Positions 33,791 to 42,292 of a stretch of 64,000 nt of DNA are shown here, piece by piece. The position numbers were made by a program, and so were the translations under genes. Under the pieces are notes generated by a model. The model worked only from the letters and a program-made list of their open reading frames with translations. It did not search any database and was not told the origin of the DNA. The stretch's first letter is position 1. Each line of letters opens with the position of its first letter. The stretch comes from UBA5336 sp039818165 (GTDB lineage: Bacteria > Pseudomonadota > Alphaproteobacteria > Caulobacterales > Hyphomonadaceae). Where the stretch lies: positions 1 through 64,000 of the forward strand of contig JBCBUL010000017.1 in assembly GCA_039818165.1 (NCBI GenBank), read 5' to 3'.

Positions 33791-34189
33791 ATGGCAGACG
33801 CAATCAACACATTCCTGATGTTTGAGGACGGCAAAGCAGATAGCGCCATGGCGTTCTACACCTCCCTTTTTGAGGATGGCGAAATCCTCGAGGTCACCCG
33901 CTTTGGCGCGGAAGGCCCCGCAAAGCCCGGCACAGTGATGACGGCGAAGTTCCGCATGGCCGGACAGGAGGTGATGTGCACGGACAGTCCGATCTCGCAC
34001 AATTTCACCTTTACGCCCGCCACATCCTTTTTCGTGACCTGCAGCGACACCGCCGAGCAGGACAGGCTCTATGACGCCCTGATGGATGGCGGCAGTGCCT
34101 TGATGCCGATGGACAATTACGGCTTCAGCCAGCGCTTCGCCTGGGTCAACGACAAGTTCGGCGTCTCCTGGCAGCTGAATCTGCCCTGA
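33791..34189 (+). CDS. VOC/PhnB-like (3-demethylubiquinone methyltransferase fold) protein
   Basis: This 132-residue protein has the PhnB-type pattern: NTFLMFEDGKADSAMAFYTSLFEDGEIL, an FTPATSFFVTCSDTAEQDRLYDALMDGG helix, and the end FAWVNDKFGVSWQLNLP. These are small cupin-free VOC-fold proteins of unknown activity; the methyltransferase name in databases is historical. The operon partner upstream is the small membrane protein. Confidence 0.82.
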   Translation: MADAINTFLMFEDGKADSAMAFYTSLFEDGEILEVTRFGAEGPAKPGTVMTAKFRMAGQEVMCTDSPISHNFTFTPATSFFVTCSDTAEQDRLYDALMDGGSALMPMDNYGFSQRFAWVNDKFGVSWQLNLP

Positions 34190-34207
34190 GGTTTCGAGGC
34201 TACATTT

Positions 34208-34585
34208 GTGAAGTCGAACGATAGCAGGGTCGAGAAGCAGCTAGACCGGGAACTACCGGTTCCTGACTGCTGGAGACCAACCCTGAAGATTGTGGCCGAC
34301 AACCTCGTATCCGGAGCCAAACCGGTCGGCCCCTCTATTCGAACCGTGGACGAAGACGTATTTAGCATCAGTCGACAGAACATTTTGCACTACCCAGACG
34401 CGATAGGACCACTGACTGAATTTGCATGGGAAAGCTCTGTATACATCTGGACAGGAAAACACTGGGCAGTGTTGGTCGACCTGACGACGCTAACCGGAAA
34501 ACGCAGCGACCTTGTTTTACATGCGGAAGTGTATGAAGTAGCGGCCGAGTACCAATTTGAAATTGGTCTAGTCTACGTTCCTTGA
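34208..34585 (+). CDS. hypothetical protein, lower GC
   Basis: This 125-residue protein starts at GTG 34208. The C-terminal half (ESSVYIWTGKHWAVLVDLT, DLVLHAEVYEVAAEYQFEIG) resembles what I recall of DUF7668-type small proteins, but that link is weak. No signal or membrane segment. Base composition is clearly more AT-rich than the flanking VOC and holC genes, suggesting later arrival. Convergent with holC, 11 bases apart. Confidence 0.55.
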   Translation: MKSNDSRVEKQLDRELPVPDCWRPTLKIVADNLVSGAKPVGPSIRTVDEDVFSISRQNILHYPDAIGPLTEFAWESSVYIWTGKHWAVLVDLTTLTGKRSDLVLHAEVYEVAAEYQFEIGLVYVP

Positions 34586-34596
34586 AAAAGCAGAAA

Positions 34597-35067
34597 TCAC
34601 TTCCCCGCTTCCTTCCAGCCGCCTTTTGAGGTCTGTTGGAAGTAGCGGCAGGTGTGGCCCGCATCCTTGGCGGCTTTGAATTGGGCACGGGCGATGTCGC
34701 GGGTTTTTGTGTCAGCGCCTTCGAACATCACCATGCAGCGCTCGAACGGCGCATCGGTCGGGGCTTCTGTCCCATCGAGCAACAGGACGGCGGCGGCTTC
34801 ATTCTCGTTTTTAAGTGCGCCAGAGATCAGGATGGGCTGGCGCGCGGGGTCGAGCCCCGCTGCCTCGGCCTGGCCATGGGGCAGAAAGCTATCGTCGGAA
34901 TAGGTCCAAAGCCCGGCATCGAGCGCGGCGCGGCGGCTGTCATCGGCGCTCACCGCCAACACCCGCCAGCCCCGCTCAAGACACTTCTCAAGCAAAGGTC
35001 CCGCAGCCCGCTCCGGCCCGGTCTTCTCCAGATGGTAAAACCACCATTCGGGGGCATGATCCGCCAT
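34597..35067 (-). CDS. holC: DNA polymerase III subunit chi
   Basis: HolC (156 residues) links the clamp loader (with psi) to single-strand-binding protein at the replication fork. The fold shows WWFYHLEKTGPERAAGPLLEKCLERGWRVLAV at the start, LWTYSDDSFLPHG, then QPILISGALKNENEAAAVLLLDG. Alphaproteobacterial forms are of this length. It normally lies directly after pepA; here a DUF1877 gene intervenes and overlaps its start by one base (TAATG). Confidence 0.92.
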   Translation of the reverse strand: MADHAPEWWFYHLEKTGPERAAGPLLEKCLERGWRVLAVSADDSRRAALDAGLWTYSDDSFLPHGQAEAAGLDPARQPILISGALKNENEAAAVLLLDGTEAPTDAPFERCMVMFEGADTKTRDIARAQFKAAKDAGHTCRYFQQTSKGGWKEAGK

Positions 35068-35543
35068 TAGCTCATTATGACGACGAAACCTTCGCCGCGC
35101 TCCACCTGTTGACTGATGAACGTCTTGAAGCTGTTGAGGCCATGCTTGATGTACTCGATGTCTTCATCGTTCCATTCGAAACCGGGATACAGCGGGTCCG
35201 CCAGTGTTGCCGCTTTGGTGAGCCTGTCATCAATCAATGAATCTGAGAGTTCATCGAACACACCCTTAATCGTTCGGGCGGTTTGCGCGTCGATCCCTCT
35301 TGCCGGGCCATATCCGTAGTCGGCTTCGAATGGGTTTCCGCCAAAGAGCAGAAAGGCAGCCGGAAACGAGCCACCCATGCCGTCTCCAGTGAGGCAATAG
35401 TGGATCGCATGCCATGCCTTGTCCGCGTCAGCGACGCGACCCGATGCGTATCGCTGTTCAGACAGCAAATCGGCGTCGTTATCGTTCGCCATCTTGGTCA
35501 ATTCATCATCGCTCGCCGCCACGAGATAGATGATCATGCTCAT
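35067..35543 (-). CDS. DUF1877 family protein
   Basis: This 158-residue protein matches the DUF1877 pattern: AWHAIHYCLTGD, AAFLLFGGNPFEADYGYGPARGI, FDELSDSLIDDRL and LYPGFEW near the end with a final VVIMS strand. No signal or membrane helix. Function is unknown; members are often mobile or next to toxin-like genes. It is wedged between pepA and holC, seven bases after pepA and overlapping holC by one base, so it is translated within that operon. Confidence 0.85.
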   Translation of the reverse strand: MSMIIYLVAASDDELTKMANDNDADLLSEQRYASGRVADADKAWHAIHYCLTGDGMGGSFPAAFLLFGGNPFEADYGYGPARGIDAQTARTIKGVFDELSDSLIDDRLTKAATLADPLYPGFEWNDEDIEYIKHGLNSFKTFISQQVERGEGFVVIMS

Positions 35544-35549
35544 GACATG

Positions 35550-37013
35550 TTACCCCTCGTATTTTTCCGCGATCATGCGACTGAGCAGGCGGGGGCCGAA
35601 GCCGGAGGGCCAGCTAGGGTCGCTGGCGGGCTTATTGCCCTCGCGCCAGGCAACGCCTGCAATATCCAGGTGAGCCCAGGCGACGTCCTTGTTCACGAAG
35701 CGCTGGAGGAACTGCGCCGCCGTGATGGAGCCCGCAGCGCGCCCGCCAATGTTGCGCATGTCCGCGAATTTGGACTTGAGCAGCCCGTCATAGGCCTCGC
35801 CCAGGGGAAGCCGCCAGACCTTCTCGCCGGACGCCTCAACCGCGCCCTCAATGGCGCCCGCCAGCTCGTCATTGTTTGAAAACAACCCCGCATGCTCATG
35901 GCCGAGGGAGATTACGATTGCGCCGGTAAGCGTGGCCAGGTCCACGATCGCGCGCGGCTTGAAGTGTTCCTGGGCGTACCAAAGCACATCGGCGAGCACG
36001 AGGCGGCCTTCGGCGTCGGTATTCTGCACTTCGATGGTCTGGCCCGATGCGGAGGTCAGAATATCGCCGGGACGGATAGCGTTGCCGTCGGGCATGTTCT
36101 CGACGAGACCGATGAGGCCAATAACGTTTGCCTTCGCCTTGCGCCGCGCGAGCGCCAGCATAGCGCCGGTCACAGCCGCCGCGCCGCCCATATCGCCCTT
36201 CATGTCTTCCATGCCAGCGCCGGGCTTCAGGGAGATGCCGCCCGTATCGAAGCAGACCCCCTTGCCAACGAGGCAGACGGGATCCTCGCTGCCACCGCCA
36301 TTCCATTTCATGATCGCCAGCTGGCTCTCACGGATGGAGCCCTGCCCCACGCCGAGCAGGGAGCCCATGCCGAGCGCTTTCATCTTCTCTTCGCCGAGGA
36401 TTTCGACCTCAAGGCCTTCCGCCTCCAGCGCTTTGGCGCGTGCGGCAAAGCTCTCGGGATAGAGCACGTTCGGGGGCTCGTTCATCAGGTCACGGGCGAG
36501 GCACGTGCCAGCGGTTTCCGCGTCCAGGGGCACGAAGGCGTCTTCAGCGGCGGACGCCTCTTCGGTGATGACCGTGAAGTCCGTCAGGTTCGGCTTCTGG
36601 TCGTCCTTCAGCTTGGTGAAGTAGGTGTCAAAGCGATAGGCAGCGAGTTTGGCGCCTGCGGCCGCGCTGGCAGCATGCTCAGGCGCATCGACGCTCAGCG
36701 CCAGGGATTTGAATCCGCTCATCGCTTGGGATTTGACCAGTTCCGCGCCGATCCGCTCATAGGTTGCGGGCTTCCGGTCGGCAGGTTTGCCCCCGCCGAT
36801 GAGCACGACCCGGCGCGCTTCAACGGATTTCGGCATCACCACGATCGCCTGTTGGCCAAGTTTCCCGGTGAACCGCTCGGCGGCCAATGCTTCGGTCAAA
36901 AGGCCGCCAGACGCCTCGTCCAGAGCCTTGGCTGCATCCGGAAGACTCGCGCCGTCATCGACAATCATCGCCTGGATATCGGCGTTGGCGGAACTCTTGA
37001 AACTGATTTTCAT
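35550..37013 (-). CDS. pepA: leucyl aminopeptidase
   Basis: PepA (487 residues) is an M17 metallo-aminopeptidase that removes N-terminal residues and in some bacteria also binds DNA. The C-terminal catalytic part has LVGKGVCFDTGGISLKPG with metal-binding Lys and Asp, MKGDMGGAAAV, and NTDAEGRLVLADVL. The N-terminal alpha/beta domain is normal. ATG 37013 has GGAG upstream; nine further in-frame residues from 37040 are less likely. First gene of pepA-DUF1877-holC and divergent from lptF, 129 bases away. Confidence 0.95.
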   Translation of the reverse strand: MKISFKSSANADIQAMIVDDGASLPDAAKALDEASGGLLTEALAAERFTGKLGQQAIVVMPKSVEARRVVLIGGGKPADRKPATYERIGAELVKSQAMSGFKSLALSVDAPEHAASAAAGAKLAAYRFDTYFTKLKDDQKPNLTDFTVITEEASAAEDAFVPLDAETAGTCLARDLMNEPPNVLYPESFAARAKALEAEGLEVEILGEEKMKALGMGSLLGVGQGSIRESQLAIMKWNGGGSEDPVCLVGKGVCFDTGGISLKPGAGMEDMKGDMGGAAAVTGAMLALARRKAKANVIGLIGLVENMPDGNAIRPGDILTSASGQTIEVQNTDAEGRLVLADVLWYAQEHFKPRAIVDLATLTGAIVISLGHEHAGLFSNNDELAGAIEGAVEASGEKVWRLPLGEAYDGLLKSKFADMRNIGGRAAGSITAAQFLQRFVNKDVAWAHLDIAGVAWREGNKPASDPSWPSGFGPRLLSRMIAEKYEG

Positions 37014-37142
37014 CTGTAAACTCTCCATCTGGAGTGACACTTAGCCATCGACGCGGGCGGTGCAACTCGCTACTTGGGAAATTCCGCCACCCACTCCATA
37101 CTCTCGCGCAGCGATTGCCCCATAGGAGCTCCGCCCCGCCCC

Positions 37143-38294
37143 ATGAACCGGATTCAGAAATACCTGTTCGGCGAAGTGCTGCGTACGGTTGTCACCATCG
37201 TAGGCGGACTGGCGCTTCTGGCTCTGTTGGCCCAGGGTCTGTCCCAGACGGACCTCATTATTGAGAACCGGCAGTCGGCGCTCACCTATTTCTACATTGT
37301 CATGCTTGGCGCACCGCAAGTGATCGCGTTGCTGACACCGCTGGCGTTATTTATCGCCGCGGTCTGGTCGCTGAACCGCATCCACAAGGACAATGAGATC
37401 GTCGTGGCTCAGGCCGCCGGAATGGCGCGGTGGCAAGTGGCCTCACCCATCATCCGGCTCGCCTGCATGGCTGCGGTGGTGCACCTATCCATCAATCTCT
37501 GGGTTCAGCCTACGGCCCAGCGCACCCTTCGCGAAAATGTAGCCGATATTCGCCAGGATCTCGTGGCGGCGCTGATCCAGCCTGGACAATTCACCGAGGC
37601 CGACGACCAGCTCACGTTTTATGCGCGCGACAGCCAGGGCGATGATCTGCGCGGCATTCTGATTTCCGATGGAAGGGACCCAAACCGCCGGGTCGACTAT
37701 CTCGCCCAGGAGGGCACCGTGATCCGCGTCGACGGCACGCCAGCCATCGTCATGCGCAATGGCCAGATCCACGACCTCTATGAGAACGCGTCCCTCTCTA
37801 TTCTCGATTTTGACCAATACACATTCGATCTCGCGCCCTTCATGGCAGAAGAGGGCGAAGTGACATTGAAGAGTTCAGACAGGTACCTGAATGAGCTCTT
37901 TTTCGTGGATCGGAAAAACTATCTCGAAGTGCGCAATGCCGACTCCTTCATGGCGGAGGGACACGCGCGACTGACCATGCCACTGTTGAACATCGCCATG
38001 GCCATGATCGCGGTCATGGCGGTGATTGGGGGGGATTTCTCGCGGCGCGGATACTCAAAGCGCATTGCGTTCGCCACGGCAGGCGCACTCGGACTGGTGA
38101 TTGTTCAACTCTCGGTCCAGTCGGCCGCCGCCAGTGATCCCATGTTGAACATTGCCCAATGGGGCGTGCCGCTCTCGGTCATTGTCGTGGTGGCCTGGCT
38201 CAGCTTCATGCGCGGCTCCAGCCTGAAGGCTGCGCGCACGCGGCGCTTCCTCCTGCGCGAACGCCTTGGCGAGGATGAGGCCGCCACCGCATGA
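37143..38294 (+). CDS. lptF: LPS export ABC transporter permease LptF
   Basis: LptF (383 residues) forms, with LptG and the LptB2 ATPase, the inner-membrane engine that extracts LPS. It has three membrane helices at each end and a periplasmic beta-jellyroll between (ARDSQGDDLRGILISDGRD ... VDYLAQEGTVI). The segment DNEIVVAQAAGMARWQ is the LptB-coupling loop. Start ATG 37143. Its stop overlaps the lptG start by four bases (ATGA). Confidence 0.94.
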   Translation: MNRIQKYLFGEVLRTVVTIVGGLALLALLAQGLSQTDLIIENRQSALTYFYIVMLGAPQVIALLTPLALFIAAVWSLNRIHKDNEIVVAQAAGMARWQVASPIIRLACMAAVVHLSINLWVQPTAQRTLRENVADIRQDLVAALIQPGQFTEADDQLTFYARDSQGDDLRGILISDGRDPNRRVDYLAQEGTVIRVDGTPAIVMRNGQIHDLYENASLSILDFDQYTFDLAPFMAEEGEVTLKSSDRYLNELFFVDRKNYLEVRNADSFMAEGHARLTMPLLNIAMAMIAVMAVIGGDFSRRGYSKRIAFATAGALGLVIVQLSVQSAAASDPMLNIAQWGVPLSVIVVVAWLSFMRGSSLKAARTRRFLLRERLGEDEAATA

Positions 38295-39415
38295 CCCTGT
38301 TTCCGCGCATATCCCGCTATATCCTTTGGCAGTGCCTGCAGGGGCTCGGCCTTGTCCTATCCATATTCATCCTGGCCATCATGCTGGTCGATGTAGTGGA
38401 ACAGCTTCGCACCGTGGGCGGGGATGTGGAGCTGTCTGTCATACAGGCTGTGCAGCTCTCGCTGATGAAGCTTCCGATGCTGATCGAGCAGACCCTGCCC
38501 TTTGCGATCCTGATTTCGGCCATGATCGCCTACACCCAACTCAATCGCCGCGCAGAACTCTCCATCATCCGCGCCAGTGGCATGTCTGCATGGCGTTTCC
38601 TGACCCCGCTCGTCGTTATGGCGGGCCTGATCGGCGTGTTCTCCATGACGGTTCTGAACCCAGTGGGCGCGCATTTGACAGCGGGCTTTGAATCCGCGCG
38701 TGCGCAACTCCTGCAAGATGGCGCACCGGCCCGCGCCGCCGCAACGGCGGGGGACGATATCTGGCTGCGCCAGGGCGATCAGCAGCGCCAGATGGTGATC
38801 TACGCCGAGGAAGTCGTCGATGGATCGGAGCTGCGCGGCGTGAAGATTCTCGAAGAAGAGCGCGTGATCGAAAACGGGCAACCCACGGAACTGTTCGAAT
38901 TTGTCCGCCGGATTGATGCAGAGCGTGCGCTGATCCGAAACGGGTTCTGGCAGCTTGAAAACCTGATCGAGAACACGCCGGGCAGCGCAGGCATTCAACG
39001 CGATTATCTTTCCATCCCCACCGATCTGGATGCTGATCGGCTATTGGATCGGTTCGCCTCGCCCAACACGATCGGATTTTGGGACCTGCCGCGCTTTATC
39101 GGCCAGACAGCATCGGCCGGGCTCGATGCCTCGCGTTACAGGATGCGCTATTGGAGCCTCCTGGCGTCGCCCGTGCTCTACATCTCAATGGCGCTGATCG
39201 GGGCGCTGGTCTGTCTGCGCCTTTCGCGCCTCGGCGGCACGTCCCGGCTGATCGCCATCGGCGCAGGCTCGGCCGTCGGCTTGTTTTTCGTCACCCAGCT
39301 GTCCTCCAGCCTGGGCTCGGCCGGCGCCGCACCGCCCTACATCGCGGCGTGGTCACCGGCCCTGTTTGCCCTTTTCGCCAGCCTCGGCGTGCTGGCGTAT
39401 CGGGAAGACGGCTAA
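38291..39415 (+). CDS. lptG: LPS export ABC transporter permease LptG
   Basis: LptG (374 residues) is the partner permease. It has the same layout: N-terminal helices with LPFAILISAMIAYTQLNRRAELSIIRASGMSAWRF as the coupling loop, a periplasmic jellyroll (IWLRQGDQQRQMVIYAEEVVDGSELRGVKI), then three C-terminal helices. It is coupled to lptF by overlap. lptD, often next in this class, is not adjacent; the neighbour is convergent. Confidence 0.94.
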   Translation: MTLFPRISRYILWQCLQGLGLVLSIFILAIMLVDVVEQLRTVGGDVELSVIQAVQLSLMKLPMLIEQTLPFAILISAMIAYTQLNRRAELSIIRASGMSAWRFLTPLVVMAGLIGVFSMTVLNPVGAHLTAGFESARAQLLQDGAPARAAATAGDDIWLRQGDQQRQMVIYAEEVVDGSELRGVKILEEERVIENGQPTELFEFVRRIDAERALIRNGFWQLENLIENTPGSAGIQRDYLSIPTDLDADRLLDRFASPNTIGFWDLPRFIGQTASAGLDASRYRMRYWSLLASPVLYISMALIGALVCLRLSRLGGTSRLIAIGAGSAVGLFFVTQLSSSLGSAGAAPPYIAAWSPALFALFASLGVLAYREDG

Positions 39416-39418
39416 GCG

Positions 39419-39787
39419 TTAGCTGCGCACCGCGTGTTTCATGATCACCCGGCTACCTTCCGGGATGTTCAGCCGGTCGAAGGTCCAGGAAAGCTGCTCA
39501 ATCGTGGGCGCGGCGCGGCAGGTATCCGCATCGTCGCGGCGGAACTCAACGGAATAGAGCCGGTCGGACTCGCGATCGACATCGAATGAAAAGTCCGCCT
39601 CTGACGTACAACCATTGCTGCGCACCCAGATCGACACGGCATTTTCTTCCACAAGGGCGCCATGGACCGTGCGGGGGCTGGAATACTCAAAATCTGCTGA
39701 GAAATCATCCTCGTCAGCGTCGATGATCACACACCCTGGCAGGGCAATGGCGGCGAGAACCGCCGTCGCAGCGGAAAAACGTTTCAT
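39419..39787 (-). CDS. small lipoprotein of unknown function
   Basis: This 122-residue protein has a lipoprotein signal (AAIALPGCVII). The mature part begins with an acidic DADEDDFSADFEY stretch, then mixed polar segments with two Cys (NGCTSEAD, DTCRAAP) that could form a disulfide in the periplasm. AAGGAG precedes ATG 39787. Divergent from the DUF2807 protein gene across an AT-rich control region; no family recognised. Confidence 0.6.
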   Translation of the reverse strand: MKRFSAATAVLAAIALPGCVIIDADEDDFSADFEYSSPRTVHGALVEENAVSIWVRSNGCTSEADFSFDVDRESDRLYSVEFRRDDADTCRAAPTIEQLSWTFDRLNIPEGSRVIMKHAVRS

Positions 39788-39804
39788 TTTGGACAAGCTC
39801 CTTA

Positions 39805-39828
39805 TTGACAAACAATATCTGCATATTG
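39805..39828. promoter_or_regulatory. divergent control region with CAATAT-N4-ATATTG palindrome
   Basis: TTGACA at 39805-39810 could be a -35 for the rightward gene, with GAATAT 17 bases on as a weak -10. A perfect inverted repeat CAATAT-CTGC-ATATTG (39813-39828) lies between these elements, where a repressor would block both directions. Regulator unknown. Confidence 0.4.
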
Positions 39829-39883
39829 AATATCGAGAAAACTCAGCCAAGCCAGTTTCCGCTCTTCCCGAAAGGATCTTCCC

Positions 39884-40558
39884 ATGACACGCTTCTTCAT
39901 CGGCTCAGCCGCCCTGGTGGCACTTACGGCCTGCGTCTACACAACATCGTCTTTCGACACCGCCAATGCCGAGTCCACGGGCGACGCCACCGACCTGAAC
40001 GGCGTGAAGCGTTTGTCGGCGTCCGCTGGACTGAACGTGGAGTATGAAGTTTCCGACGCCTACACGATCGATATCGAAGTGCGCCGTGGGGACATTGAGG
40101 ACGTCCGAATCGAGCGCAGCGGCGACACGCTGGAGATTGGCCGGGTCCGCAAGAATGGGTGGGGCTGGGGCGACCGCCTCAGCGCAACTGTCACGGTTCT
40201 CGGACCGAATCTGGTCGAAGTGGACGCTTCATCGGGATCAGACGTTTTCGTAAAGGGGATCAGCGCTGGAGACTTCGACGTCGAGTCGTCCTCCGGAGCG
40301 GATGTCGACATTGAAGGCACTTGCGAAACACTGCGCGCAGACGCGTCTTCGGGCTCTGATATCGACGCCTCGGCCCTGCGCTGCGTCGATGGCAACCTCG
40401 AAGCCTCCTCCGGGGCAGACATTGACGCCTACCTGACCGGCACTGTGAACATTGATGTCTCATCCGGCGCTGATGCGACCGTGGAAGGCGGGGCGCGCAT
40501 TGGATCGGCGGAAAAATCCTCCGGCGCCGGGTACAGCGTTAAGCCAGGTCCGCTTTGA
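39884..40558 (+). CDS. DUF2807 (GIN domain) lipoprotein
   Basis: This 224-residue protein has a lipoprotein-like signal (AALVALTACVYTT), then a beta-helical DUF2807/GIN domain. The repeats are regular: ASSGSDVFV, SSSGADVDI, ASSGSDIDA, ASSGADIDA, SSGADATV, each one turn, with Asp after Gly-Ser/Ala. It likely sits in the periplasm or on the outer membrane. Its role is unknown. AAAGGA precedes ATG. Its last 20 bases overlap the convergent TIR gene. Confidence 0.85.
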   Translation: MTRFFIGSAALVALTACVYTTSSFDTANAESTGDATDLNGVKRLSASAGLNVEYEVSDAYTIDIEVRRGDIEDVRIERSGDTLEIGRVRKNGWGWGDRLSATVTVLGPNLVEVDASSGSDVFVKGISAGDFDVESSSGADVDIEGTCETLRADASSGSDIDASALRCVDGNLEASSGADIDAYLTGTVNIDVSSGADATVEGGARIGSAEKSSGAGYSVKPGPL

Positions 40559-41426
40559 TCGCCTCAAGGAAATCGATCAGTATCTGACGGTCGGGCCCGC
40601 CGCTCACGGTGATGCGGGTTCCGCCCAGGCGGATTTGCCACCAGCCATGCTTTTCAATCGGGTTCGCCAACAAGTCTGCCATTGGAATAAACTGTGGCTG
40701 GTCAAAGTCGCCAGATGAGTGGTTCACGCGCAGTCCCACGGGTGTCAAAACCATTGCATCATTTGCGTTTTTCATCACCGTGAAATCGACCAGGGCGAGC
40801 ACATTTTCGCCCTCCGGCACACCGCATTTCAAACGCGCATTCATCAGTTTCGAGTCCGGAATGTCGCCCACATGGAGCTGGTCATCGCACTCGAAACGTT
40901 TGAGGCCTTCATCCAGCGCGCCGACGGGCTGTGCGGTCGGCGCCATCGGAGGTGTCGGCTCGGCCACGGTAGCGGGTGACTCACCGGGCGTGATGATCCG
41001 CTCCAACGCCTCAGCGAGGCGTCCAGCATCCTCGACGAACCGCATATGGCTCAGCGTTGCTGCATTGCGCCGCGCCAGCGGTTTCAACTCCTGGGGCAAT
41101 TGTTCCGATGACGGCATGACCGCCCCATCCAGCAAGACCGGCACGACGCGCACATCGCGCTCAAGCGCGGCCGCAATCTCGATGCGGACAAAATCACCCT
41201 CATCCTTCAACCGGTCGCTCAACCAGCGCGGGCCGATTATGGCGATCAGCGCATCGCATGCGGCAACCTTCTCTGAAATCACCTCATGGAAATCGACGCC
41301 GATTTCGATCCCGTCGACATCCATGAACACCTCCTCGCGGCCCAGCCGCGCGGAGAGATGATCGAACAGTCTGCCGGCGGATGCGGCGGCATCTTCACGG
41401 CGATAGGAGATGAAAACACCCGACAT
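40539..41426 (-). CDS. TIR-domain protein with C-terminal PH-like domain
   Basis: This 295-residue protein has an N-terminal bacterial TIR domain (1-145): VFISYRREDAAASAGRLFDHL, EEVFMDVDGIEIGVDF, ALIAIIGPRWLSDR, and RIEIAAALERDVRVVPVLLDG, where Glu83 sits at the place of the catalytic Glu of NAD+-cleaving TIRs. A Pro/Ala/Thr-rich linker (150-168) leads to a C-terminal domain (NVLALVDFTVMKNANDAMVLTPVGLRV ... IPMADL) like the bacterial PH-type modules on many sensor proteins. It could be a signalling or defence effector; no other defence gene is adjacent. Confidence 0.85.
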   Translation of the reverse strand: MSGVFISYRREDAAASAGRLFDHLSARLGREEVFMDVDGIEIGVDFHEVISEKVAACDALIAIIGPRWLSDRLKDEGDFVRIEIAAALERDVRVVPVLLDGAVMPSSEQLPQELKPLARRNAATLSHMRFVEDAGRLAEALERIITPGESPATVAEPTPPMAPTAQPVGALDEGLKRFECDDQLHVGDIPDSKLMNARLKCGVPEGENVLALVDFTVMKNANDAMVLTPVGLRVNHSSGDFDQPQFIPMADLLANPIEKHGWWQIRLGGTRITVSGGPDRQILIDFLEAIKADLA

Positions 41427-41522
41427 GGGGAAGACTCCTGTGATGAATCTAGCGCCAAAATATTCCGTGATCGACGCAGAGTGAAGCTCGCATTTCTCAG
41501 GCGCTCATTCTAAACATCCGCC

Positions 41523-42239
41523 ATGACCCTTCTTAATCCCGATATTGACGGTGGTTTCGACCTGAATGCCGCCGCCGCCGTGTTCCGAACCCATGGACAC
41601 GTTCGTCTGGCCGGCGCTTTGAAACCCGAGCGTGCCGATGCCGTCGCTACAGCCGCGACCACGATTACGGACTGGACCCTCTCCTACGGCGCAAAGGAAG
41701 GCGTAGGCCGGGTCGACCCCCGGGAAATCCCAACGTGGCCCGATGAGAAAAGGATGGGGTTCAACCAAACCCTCGTTGAGTCTGCGCGCAATGGTGAGGG
41801 GTTTGCCTATTTCAGCCGCAGTCTGACAAGTGATGATGGCCAGCCCGCCATGCCCGCGCCTGTCACGGCGATGGCAAATGACCTGATGAGCCGAGACGTC
41901 CTGGATTTTGTTGGCAAGCTGACGGGCCTCAGCGGCGTCGCGAAAGCCGATGCACAACTCACCCAATTTCGACCCGGCCACTATCTTACGCGCCACACAG
42001 ACAGCCCGCGGGGCGAAAACCGAAAGCTGGCCTTTGTCTGGGGCCTGACCCAGAGATGGCATCCTGATTGGGGCGGTCTGCTGCAATTCTACGATCCCGA
42101 TGGCACGCCAAAGCTCGCCTTCACGCCGGGCTTCAACACGCTGGACCTGTTCTCGGTCGAGAAGGTGCATGCGGTCACCTATGTGGCGCCCTTTGCGGGC
42201 GGGCCGCGCCAGGCCGTGTCCGGCTGGTATCTGGGTTAG
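41523..42239 (+). CDS. 2OG-Fe(II) oxygenase family protein
   Basis: This 238-residue protein has the double-stranded beta-helix core of a prolyl-4-hydroxylase-like dioxygenase: QLTQFRPGHYLTRHTDSPRG with His158 and Asp160, GGLLQFYDPDG, and VEKVHAVTYVAPFAGGPRQAVSGW with His216 and the 2-oxoglutarate-binding Arg229. All cofactor ligands are present. It hydroxylates an unknown protein or small molecule. No ribosome site is obvious before ATG. Confidence 0.88.
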   Translation: MTLLNPDIDGGFDLNAAAAVFRTHGHVRLAGALKPERADAVATAATTITDWTLSYGAKEGVGRVDPREIPTWPDEKRMGFNQTLVESARNGEGFAYFSRSLTSDDGQPAMPAPVTAMANDLMSRDVLDFVGKLTGLSGVAKADAQLTQFRPGHYLTRHTDSPRGENRKLAFVWGLTQRWHPDWGGLLQFYDPDGTPKLAFTPGFNTLDLFSVEKVHAVTYVAPFAGGPRQAVSGWYLG

Positions 42240-42292
42240 CCTCCGCAACGTCACCGATTGCCGAATAATCGCCCGGGGGCATATCTACGCCC

